Both the position numbers and the translations under genes were made by a program. A stretch of 8,115 nucleotides of DNA, taken from positions 1 to 8,115 of the forward strand of contig QIGP01000204.1 of the NCBI GenBank assembly GCA_003228965.1, given 5' to 3'. Positions 1 through 6,500 of the stretch are shown here, piece after piece. How positions within the stretch are numbered: position 1 is the stretch's first letter; each line of letters begins with the position of its first letter. The DNA is from Gammaproteobacteria bacterium (GTDB taxonomy: Bacteria > Pseudomonadota > Gammaproteobacteria > Steroidobacterales > SZUA-146). The notes under the pieces were generated by a model. The model was not told where the DNA came from. It worked only from the letters and a program-made list of their open reading frames with translations, and searched no databases.

Positions 1-287
1 GCGATTGGACGCTGCAGGATGGAAAACTTGTTATTGCTGAAACCGACACGACGATTTCACCACGATCATTTAGCAAGTCTGGAGTGCAGTATCCCGCGTC
101 CCAACATGCAGCTTTAAGAAATGGAGCTGATTTTCTGGCCTTTCCACCGAGCTTTAAAGGACGATCGACTGAATACGGAGTTATCTCCGTTTCTGAAAAT
201 CTCATTCGGCTGCAGACTATTGGCCCCGATGGCAAACCTGTAGTCTCAGATATCAAGCGAGAATCTAATCCATTCCGAAGAGAGTGA
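1..287 (+). CDS. 3' end of an unrecognised protein (5' end outside window)
   Basis: The frame is open from the left edge (first full codon at position 3) to a TGA at 285-287, giving 94 visible C-terminal residues. A GTG at 84 is an internal Val codon rather than the start, because coding-like sequence continues upstream of it. Visible features are an Ala-Leu-Arg-Asn-Gly stretch, an Asp-Phe-Leu-Ala-Phe-Pro-Pro-Ser-Phe segment, then an alternating beta-like run ending in Gly-Pro-Asp-Gly-Lys-Pro-Val and a charged tail. There is no transmembrane segment. The pattern recalls the C-terminal strands of calcineurin-like metallophosphoesterases, but no metal-binding motif falls in the window, so this is only a guess. 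It ends 112 bases before the attC-like site and is in the orientation a cassette gene would have, but its membership of a cassette cannot be judged without the upstream sequence. Confidence 0.6.
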   Translation, partial: DWTLQDGKLVIAETDTTISPRSFSKSGVQYPASQHAALRNGADFLAFPPSFKGRSTEYGVISVSENLIRLQTIGPDGKPVVSDIKRESNPFRRE

Positions 288-325
288 GAGGCTTACATGG
301 TGAGTTATCAATGATATCTAACTAC

Positions 326-377
326 GTAGGACCCCATAGATTACCCAAGGGACGAAGATAACCATAGGGCGTCCTAC
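326..377. repeat. Long imperfect hairpin
   Basis: GTAGGACCCC (326-335) pairs with GGGCGTCCTAC (367-377), giving ten base pairs with one bulged C at 370, around a 31-base loop. The loop carries a small CCC-AA-GGG pairing (344-351), and CCATAG occurs twice, at 334-339 and 362-367. No T-run follows on either strand, so it is not a typical intrinsic terminator. It lies 38 bases after the stop of the upstream gene. A perfect RYYYAAC heptamer (ATCTAAC, 316-322) sits just to its left, so it may be a degenerate second attC-like fold, but the partner on its right side (GTATGGC, 382-388) lacks the invariant GTT. Confidence 0.4.
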
Positions 378-399
378 AAGGGTATGGCTAAAACTCTTC

Positions 400-481
400 A
401 CATAACGTTAAAGTTCGTTCCGTCAGCAAGCGGGCTCCACCGGATCGCCTTTCAGGCGGCCGCTTAACTCAAAAGTTAACA
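400..481 (+). other. attC-like integron recombination site
   Basis: The right part reads GCTTAACTCAAAAGTTA (462-478). It differs at two positions from the common attC right arm GCTTAACTCAAGCGTTA that I know from aadA-type cassettes, with the same 7-base spacer between TTAA and GTT. AAGCGG (428-433) pairs exactly with CCGCTT (460-465), with an unpaired C just before it, as expected for the L''/L' arms. The left end ACATAAC (400-406) fits RYYYAAC at all but one position. An inner CGCCT-TTC-AGGCG stem (446-458) would form the terminal structure. The total of 82 bases is within the usual attC range. Weak points: the left and right outer boxes pair only through AAC/GTT, the right box is GTTAACA rather than GTTRRRY, and the left spacer is long. 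In the orientation seen, the next cassette would begin at about 476, where a gene does start 15 bases later. No integrase gene is visible. Confidence 0.5.
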
Positions 482-490
482 CAATAAATT

Positions 491-655
491 ATGGAACGGA
501 TTCAGCCATTTAATCCTCAAAACCTCGAAGCGGCATGTAGGGTGCTGGCTGATACTGAACGTGGCCTTACGGGTTCGGAAATAGGCTATCTTATTCAAGA
601 CTGAAAAATTGTTGATATTTCTCCTAACATGACTAAGTGGAAAAGGCTCTTTAAT
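491..655 (+). pseudogene. N-terminal remnant of a TIGR02391 (Ymh / abortive-infection-like) protein
   Basis: From the ATG at 491 the frame encodes IQPFNPQNLEAACRVLADT, then GLTGSEIGYLIQD, a TGA (602-604, codon 38), then KIVDISPNMTKWKRLFNA. From memory, TIGR02391 proteins begin with a very similar arrangement: IQPFNP..LEAI...LADT..GLTGSEIG, a Cys or similar residue where the TGA now stands, then the conserved TKWKRL(Y/F)NA. The match continues across the stop, which argues for a nonsense mutation in a formerly intact gene. Similarity ends abruptly after FNA, so only about 55 codons remain and the C-terminal TIGR02391 domain is gone. The family is linked by annotation to phage defence and is often in accessory regions; its biochemical activity is not something I can state. 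The start lies nine bases after the attC-like site, which fits a cassette gene. No good ribosome binding site is seen. Confidence 0.65.
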
Positions 656-1665
656 GCACAATCAAGAGGGCACGTAATTGTTTTGGGCGCAGGCGTTATT
701 GGAGTAACATCAGCCTATTATCTCGCGCGCGCTGGCCATGATGTAACGGTAGTAGATCGCGCTGATCACGTAACGGCGGGGGCAGGCTATGCAAATGGTG
801 GGCAACTTTCTTACAGCTTTACAGACGCTCTGGCGAACCCCGCCTTCCTGAAAAAAATACCTCGCTTTCTGCTGGGTTTGGACCCGGCAGTAATCATAGC
901 CAATCCATTTAATTCCGACTTGCTCAAGTGGGGAGCGTCGTTTTTAAGGCAGTGTACTGGCAAGCGTGCACAAGAAAACTCAATCAAAGTACTTAACCTC
1001 GCCCTTCGCTCGTCCGCTATGCTGGAAGAGCTGTTAAGCGTTACATTGGACTTTTCTTGTCGGCGGGCGGGTAAACTCGTTTTAATACGGGACAATGAGT
1101 CACTCGACAAAGCCGCCCGTAATTATCACACCAAACGCGAACATGGTTGTAAGACAGAAATACTCAGTATTGAGCAGGCAAGCGTACTGGAGCCAGCTCT
1201 TGCACACATGCCCGGACCCTATGCAGGTGCGGTCTACTGTGAACACGACGAAGTAGCAGATACCCGTGCATTTACCGAAGAACTGGCCCGATGGCTCATG
1301 GCCCACAAAAAGGTTACCTTTGAAATGGGACAAGATGTACAGTCTCTTATCACCCGAGGCAACCAAATTGACGGCGTGCGCTGCAACGGACATGACATTG
1401 TCGGCGACGCAGTTGTCGTGTATGCCGGTGCCTGGACAGAGAAATTGCTCGCGATATAGCCCCGGATGGTGCGAATTTCGATGCCGAAGTTTCCAACAGC
1501 TGGGGAGGCTTACGGCCGATGACACCTGATGGTCAACCACGAGTGGGCGCAACCGCAATTGAAAACCTGTTTTTAAATACAGGACATGGCATGTTTGGCT
1601 GGACCCTGGCATGCGCCACCGGTTACGATCTTGCCACAAGCTTAAGCGAGTACTACACGCGCTAA
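656..1665 (+). pseudogene. Broken DadA-type FAD-dependent D-amino-acid dehydrogenase
   Basis: The family oxidises D-amino acids (D-Ala in classical DadA) to 2-oxo acids, passing electrons from FAD to the respiratory chain. Frame 2 shows HVIVLGAGVIG with the GxGxxG dinucleotide fold (686-703), then HDVTVVDRAD with the acidic residue that ends the second strand, YANGGQLSYS, LLKWGASFLRQCT and RRAGKLVL, up to GAWTEKLL, stopping at TAG 1457-1459. Frame 1 then carries the true C-terminus: GLRPMTPDGQP (1504-1536), NTGHGMFGWTLACATG and a TAA at 1663-1665. About 337 codons are present against roughly 415-430 usual; the missing part includes the family's YPAKGYS-like segment and following strands. The native start is lost: codons before HVIV belong to the fused upstream remnant. 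The ATG at 629 can open this frame, but CTCCT just upstream is the reverse of a ribosome binding site. It is very unlikely to make active enzyme. Confidence 0.85.
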
Positions 1666-1671
1666 TCAAAT

Positions 1672-1675
1672 AGGA
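1672..1675 (+). promoter_or_regulatory. Ribosome binding site of the nhaC-family gene
   Basis: AGGA lies eight bases before the ATG at 1684 and supports that start. The ATG at 1680 opens only a four-codon frame (stop at 1692-1694) and is not used. The site lies in the 18-base gap after the dehydrogenase stop codon, so the antiporter was probably the second gene of a transcription unit. Confidence 0.5.
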
Positions 1676-1683
1676 CAAAATGT

Positions 1684-3198
1684 ATGTTTGCTAAACCTGC
1701 TCGCTTTACCTGGCTACTACTTATTCTTGTACTGGCCGGTGTTGCCTACTACGGCTCGACGCTTAATGCCGAGGCTATTGAGTCTCAGGGACATTTCGGC
1801 TTCCTGTCTTTGCTACCGGCGGTCGCAACGCTCGCTATTTGTTTCGCAACGCGCAACGTGGTGCTTGCACTATTTACAGGCGTTTTGTTTGGCGGCGCAA
1901 TAACCGGAAAATTCAATATCATTAATGAATTTCTGGTACCAAGTTTGGGAACTGAGAAGTACGCACAAATACTGCTCGTGTACCTCTGGGCGCTCGGCGG
2001 CCTTCTTGGTATCTGGAATCGTAACGGCGGAGCGCGTCGTTTTGGCGAGGTTATTTCACAGCGATTCGTCAAATCGCGTCGTTCGGCGTTATTTTTTTCC
2101 TGGCTAATGGGAATCTTGTTCCATCAAGGGGGCACCATTAGCACAGTGCTTACGGGCACGTCCGTCAAACCCATTTCCGATCGGGAAAACGTATCTCACG
2201 AAGAACTCGCCTACGTTGTCGACTCAACAGCCTCTCCGGTAGCTACCATTATTCCCTTTAACGTTTGGCCGATTTATGTTGCCGGGCTTATTACAGTAGA
2301 CTCGCTAGCGCCTATTGTGACCGACAATGAATCAGCCATCGGGTGGTTTCTCAAAGCCATTCCCTACAATTTTTACGGCTGGATAGCTGTCCTGTTCACT
2401 TTACTGTTTGCCTTCGACAAACTGCCCTTTACAGGCCGCGCGATGCGTAAGGCTATTAAAAGAGCTAAGGAAACAGGGGCACTCGACGGTCCTGGATCGC
2501 AGCCCATGCTGGCCAAAGAACTGTCTGAATCCTCTCTTGCGCCTGGTTATACGCCGTCGCTGGTCGACTTTATTGTTCCCATCGTGGTGCTTCTCTGCGT
2601 GTCCATCATTCCCTGGTTAGTGATCGGTTCACCCATGGTATTTGAAGCGTTTGGTCTTGCACTAGTCAGCGCTGTCTTGCTATCGATCAGCCGCGGAATG
2701 AGCGTGGCCGATGCGTTTGAAGGCCTGATTACCGGCATAAAGGGGGTCACTATTGGCGCGATCGTACTAGGTCTTGCCGTAACGCTTGGGACCGTTTCTG
2801 AATCGTTGGGTGCCTCCCAGTTTGTGATTCAAAGTACCGCGGCACAAATTGGACAGGCACCCTGGTTGCTACCGGGATTGCTCATGGTTGTGTGCATGGC
2901 AGTCGCTTTCTCGATTGGTTCGTCATGGGGAACGTACGCGGTTATCTTTCCTATTGCCCTGCCCCTGGCCTATTCTATTTCGCCAGATCCCACATATTTC
3001 GTCTTGAATTTCGGCGCTATTATGGGTGGCGCGGTTTTCGGTGATCAATGTTCTCCAATATCCGATACCACCATATTGTCATCTCTTGCCTGTGGCAGTG
3101 ACTTAATGGATCACGTGAATACGCAGCTGCCCATGGCGTTAATGGCTGCCACGCTCGCGGCAATCTTGTCCACTATAATTGCGATCGCAATTGTTTAG
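1684..3198 (+). CDS. NhaC-family sodium/proton antiporter-like transporter
   Basis: A complete 504-residue polytopic inner-membrane protein. Members exchange Na+ for H+, and some exchange organic substrates such as malate/lactate or amino-acid-like compounds. Hydrophobic segments lie near residues 8-26, 39-75, 95-111, 134-147, 187-204, 229-244, 293-314, 321-336, 349-371, 394-432, 437-453 and 482-504. Family hallmarks seen are STASPVATIIPFNVW (181-195), AFSIGSSWGTYAVIFPIALP (408-427) and GGAVFGDQCSPISDTTILSS (448-467), the last being the highly conserved GDxxSPISDTT motif. A charged cytoplasmic loop falls at about 251-290. The start is supported by AGGA at 1672. The gene follows the dead dehydrogenase by 18 bases in the same direction, so it may once have served the same amino-acid pathway; that role is inference. 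The reading frame shows no damage, so it appears still under selection, although the source of its transcription is not visible. Confidence 0.9.
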   Translation: MFAKPARFTWLLLILVLAGVAYYGSTLNAEAIESQGHFGFLSLLPAVATLAICFATRNVVLALFTGVLFGGAITGKFNIINEFLVPSLGTEKYAQILLVYLWALGGLLGIWNRNGGARRFGEVISQRFVKSRRSALFFSWLMGILFHQGGTISTVLTGTSVKPISDRENVSHEELAYVVDSTASPVATIIPFNVWPIYVAGLITVDSLAPIVTDNESAIGWFLKAIPYNFYGWIAVLFTLLFAFDKLPFTGRAMRKAIKRAKETGALDGPGSQPMLAKELSESSLAPGYTPSLVDFIVPIVVLLCVSIIPWLVIGSPMVFEAFGLALVSAVLLSISRGMSVADAFEGLITGIKGVTIGAIVLGLAVTLGTVSESLGASQFVIQSTAAQIGQAPWLLPGLLMVVCMAVAFSIGSSWGTYAVIFPIALPLAYSISPDPTYFVLNFGAIMGGAVFGDQCSPISDTTILSSLACGSDLMDHVNTQLPMALMAATLAAILSTIIAIAIV

Positions 3199-3209
3199 TG
3201 CACATAGTA

Positions 3210-3250
3210 GCGCCTGATTTCCTGTAAAATGCAGGCCGTTTGGCAGGCGC
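3210..3250. repeat. Nested inverted repeat after the antiporter gene
   Basis: GCGCCTG (3210-3216) and CAGGCGC (3244-3250) are perfect complements. Inside them CCTGT (3221-3225) pairs with GCAGG (3231-3235), with one G-T pair, so the RNA could fold as a stem on a stem. It begins 12 bases after the antiporter stop codon and probably shapes or protects the 3' end of that transcript. There is no T-run after it, so a simple intrinsic terminator is not supported. Confidence 0.4.
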
Positions 3251-3343
3251 AAGACAGTTCATACTCGTACCAAGGTAACTTCCCGTTGAAAAACACGGGC
3301 AGTCAATATTAGTATAGTAAGCCCCTGAACCGGAGCGTGGCTT

Positions 3344-3484
3344 ATGAATAAGAAAGATATCGATCGGGGAAGAGCAAATCGTTTATGCCCTGCTCTTACT
3401 ATTGGCGGAACACCCATGCACTGGAAATTAACAGTAAATAATTTAGAAACTAGTCAAGCAAAGTGGCTTGATTGTCAGGAATAG
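3344..3484 (+). CDS. Candidate small protein, unrecognised
   Basis: A 46-codon frame starts at ATG 3344 with GGAG (3332-3335) eight bases upstream and stops at TAG 3482-3484. The product begins MNKKDIDRGRANRLCP and has Trp at 27 and 41, two Cys, and no signal peptide or membrane segment. Beyond the TAG the same frame stays open for 20 more codons, including TTNYTWIPWPKYGSR, to TGA 3545-3547. That would make a Trp-rich protein of 67 residues if the TAG were a TGG originally. I do not recognise it. It could be a real small gene, a decayed one, or chance; a possible minus-strand terminator overlaps it. Confidence 0.25.
   Translation: MNKKDIDRGRANRLCPALTIGGTPMHWKLTVNNLETSQAKWLDCQE
3438..3473 (-). 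terminator. Possible transcription terminator of the tamA-tamB unit
   Basis: Read on the minus strand, AATCAAGC (3473-3466), a six-base loop, then GCTTGACT (3459-3452) form an eight-pair stem with one G-T pair. It is followed by the T-rich AGTTTCTAAATTATT (3452-3438). It lies about 110 bases after the tamB stop. The stem is only moderately GC-rich and the T-run is interrupted, so termination would be weak. Confidence 0.3.
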
Positions 3485-3545
3485 CACGGCACGGATGTGA
3501 CAACAAATTATACCTGGATCCCCTGGCCTAAATACGGGTCACGAT

Positions 3546-3572
3546 GATCGAATCAAGAGTCGCTGTTCGATC
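3546..3572. repeat. Inverted repeat just after tamB
   Basis: GATCGAA (3546-3552) and TTCGATC (3566-3572) are perfect complements around a 13-base loop, starting 12 bases after the tamB stop on the minus strand. No T-run follows on the minus strand. It may be a 3'-end RNA stem for tamB, or coincidence. Confidence 0.3.
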
Positions 3573-3583
3573 TGTCACTCAGA

Positions 3584-6500
3584 CTAGCGTTCGTACGTGT
3601 ACTGTGCGTCAGCGCTGTTGCGAGTACTTGATGACTCTGTGACCAGCTGCCACTTACTGTTAAGGATATACTCAAGTTTCAGGGTCGACACAGGTTCCAA
3701 TAATCCAATGCCGTAACTTACAAACAATTTCGGTGACAGGTATTTGCCGATGACCAGCGAAGCTTGCGACAAGTCTTCCGAGCCATCCGACTCCACACCC
3801 AGCTGATCGACGCCAAGACCTCCGGCAAGTTTTTGACCGAACGCCTCACTACTTTTCGTACTGAGACTCAAGGCGAGACGCGTGATTAATGTATTTTCAG
3901 ATCCTGCGTCGGCATTGATAGGGCGTCCAAAAATCAGGTACGCCAATTGATCGGACTCCGGCATAGAAGGTGTTGAGAAAACGGAAAACTGGGGCTGGCT
4001 TAACGTACCGCGTGCACTAACGCCCACTTCGATTCCAGATACCGGAATTCGGGTCGCGCGTAGATCTACTCCTGGCTGGTCGATTGGACCGCCGGCATAG
4101 ACAAGGCGCCCGGTAGTGATGTTGAGCTTTTGCCCGTAGGCCTGGTATTTACCTTTGCGTAATTGTATTTCGCCCGTGGCCGTTGTTGGCTTGCCTGTCT
4201 TCTCGATCAGTTCCAGCTCACCGCCTAAAAAAGCATCAAGGCCAAATGCGGCGAGGTGGACGTTGTCGCCTAACGACAGCAGGAGTTCGGCGCTAACAGG
4301 AATAGTGTCGACACTTGCCTCTTCTCCCTCCCCCACGATGATCTGATCTTTCGAGACCTTAACCGTACCTTGCGGTAGATCATCAATATTAATATCCGCT
4401 CGAGGTATCAGTACGGAACCTGTCAATTCCAACTGATCGTTAGCGTATTTAAGTGTTATATCGGGAGTCGCCCACAATTGTAACTCTTGAGTATTCAGTA
4501 CCTGAAACCCTGTGCCACTCATTCTTAATTCACCGACCCTCTCACCTTCATTGAGAGCCAATTCTCCGGTGAGCCTGATGTCGCCACCACCCGACTTGGC
4601 CGACGCCTTTATCACAAGTTTATTATTTGGTTTACCGGTGATGCTGAATTCAACGTCGGTAGCCTGAACGCCAGGATCTGCAAATGTAAGTTCACCCTCG
4701 CTAAGCTCGAGCTTGCCCAGTATTTGCGGTTTTTGCAGAGAGCCTTTTAAATCGACGGCACCTTCAAGTCTTCCTTCTGCTTTGCTTAGTTGGGGCAAGT
4801 AGTCCGCAATGAACGCGGCAGATGGGACAGACAGGGACATGCGGCCCGTGACAGGTCGTGCCAGCAGCTTTTGATTGGTGGACAAAATGTTTCCGAACAA
4901 CGTGAATCCACCACCTGAGACTAATGGAAAGTCGGCGTTTAACACGACATCACCAGACTGTTCTATATTCGCTTTGATGACAGAACTACCAAACTGGAGT
5001 GTCGAGTCTCGTATATCCTCGCGAATTTTGGATTGCAACTGCAGGCCGTTAAAATCGAACTGCATACTCCCGTAAGACCCCCGGCCCGGATCAATTTTCA
5101 GGTTGCCGCCACCGTTTACCTTACCGCTAGCTTTAATCGTCGACGGAATGAAATGTGACAACAGTGACAGAGGCAAATCGACCAAATCTACGTCGGCTGC
5201 AAGACCGTTTTCGATAGACTCCAAACCCAGGCACAGCCTGGAGGTGTTTTGCGTCAGGCATGTTTCAGGCAAAGTGATCGTCGGCTTGCTTTCCTTGCCC
5301 GTGTTAAGGCTTCCAGCCACGGGTTGCAGCAGCGACCATATGCCAAGCTCATTAGCTTCGATATCGATCTTGTTCAAGTCAAACGCGTATATGTTTGGTT
5401 CGGCCAGATTGCCATCAAATAGAACGCGACTCTTGCCAAGAGTGTCCTCAATGCTAATGTCGATTGAGTGTTGCTCCTGCGTACCTTCGACGGTCAGCTT
5501 AAGGCTGTCGGAAGTGTAGGCTCCGTATTCAAGACCGCTAACGTTTATCTGTGCAACGCCCGAGCCTGCAACGGACTTGCCGAAATTAACGTCGGCATCA
5601 ACGGCTTTGAGCCGTATTTCTTTATAGCCTATTTCTTCGCCTTTGACCGAAAACGTAAGCTGAGGTTGATCTGGTTGGCCAGACACAACACCCTTGCTTT
5701 CAATTATCCCACTCAAGCCTGGCCACAGTGATCCGAGGTCAGTACTGATCAGGCTCCAGTCAACATCGAGCAAATCGGACACAGTCCCTGACAGTCGTAT
5801 CTTAGTGGGACCAGAATTTACATTGAACCCATCGATGGCAATGGAGCCTGGGGCAAGCAAAGCACTACCCCCAAAAGAAAGTGGATAGCCGCGAAGTTCG
5901 CCCTGCCCCTGTAGTTCACGTAGCGTGGCACTAAAACCAGTTTCCGCCACTGTACCTGTTCCGTCAAGAGTAAAGTCCAGGCTACCGGGCCAGTCTTCCA
6001 GCAGGCTGGCGGGGTTTATTCCAGTGCCTCGTAATTTGGCCGAAACGGAAATATGAGGTTTAAGCAACAGCGTTGCAACACCTTGAACCTGACCTTCCAG
6101 TGCGTCAACGTGTATCGAGGTAATGTCAATTCTGTCGGGAACTCCGTGCGCTTCTACTTTGATTTCTCCGTCGGTCTCGTAGCGGGTTGACAGCGAACTG
6201 CTTACCGATACCGAATAGTCGCTTAACGACCCCTTCAAAATAGCACGTCCATCTTTACTACGGACCAGATGCTCTCCTTGCAGTGGCCATTGAAGTTGAT
6301 CCCACGCAAATATCAAATTAGCTTCTGGCTCAGCCTCGCCCCACGAAACTTGTCCTGACGCGTCAAGCTTCGATCCGTTTTCGATCTCCTTGAAAAGTAA
6401 CGATAGCGACGCTATTTCTATGCGATCAGTAAATACAAGGCTAGCAAAAGTAGCAGAACTCGCGCCAAGCTTTGGTAGCTCAGTGTCAATGCGACCTTTC

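Larger units (their letters stand above)
288..490. other. Intergenic region with hairpin and attC-like site, no convincing gene
   Basis: This stretch lies between the TGA at 285-287 and the ATG at 491. It holds a long imperfect hairpin (326-377), an 8-base palindrome TAACGTTA (403-410) and the attC-like site (400-481). The longest plus-strand mini-ORF is 27 codons (ATG 384 to TAA 467). Its purine-rich AAGGG is one base from the ATG, too close to act as a ribosome binding site, and its stop falls inside the attC-like site. I do not call it a gene. Confidence 0.6.
3199..3583. other. Region between convergent nhaC-like gene and tamB
   Basis: This 385-base stretch separates two genes whose 3' ends face each other. 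It holds a nested inverted repeat just after the antiporter stop (3210-3250), a 5-bp hairpin CCCGT/ACGGG (3282-3299), a small unrecognised plus-strand ORF (3344-3484), a possible minus-strand terminator (3438-3473) and a 7-bp inverted repeat just after the tamB stop (3546-3572). A minus-strand 52-codon frame with ATG at about 3418 has no recognisable features and no clear ribosome binding site. Confidence 0.5.

Noticed and set aside
384..467. 27-codon mini-ORF ending inside the attC-like site
   Set aside because: The AAGGG is only one base from the ATG and the product is unremarkable. Its overlap with structured DNA explains its open frame as well as coding would.
602..604. TGA at codon 38 of the 491 frame as a selenocysteine codon, since relatives have Cys-like residues there
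   Set aside because: The gene is truncated at about codon 55, the position is not a known redox site, and I saw no convincing selenocysteine-insertion hairpin just after it. A nonsense mutation is simpler.
1100..1678. 192-codon minus-strand frame opposite the dehydrogenase
   Set aside because: The plus strand here carries clear DadA-family motifs in two frames. The minus-strand product shows no recognisable domain and is a shadow.
3225..3230. TAAAAT as a promoter -10 box
   Set aside because: No acceptable -35 box lies 16-18 bases upstream, and the sequence sits in the loop of an inverted repeat.
3286..3318. TTGAAA and TATAGT as a promoter for the small ORF at 3344
   Set aside because: The spacer is 21 bases, too long for a standard promoter, and no better pair was found.
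3565..3573. GTTCGATCT resembling a tRNA T-loop
   Set aside because: There is no acceptor, D or anticodon arm around it, and it is explained by the 7-bp inverted repeat.
5103..5519. 138-codon plus-strand frame inside tamB
   Set aside because: It is antisense to continuous TamB coding sequence, has no recognisable motif, and is a by-product of tamB codon use.
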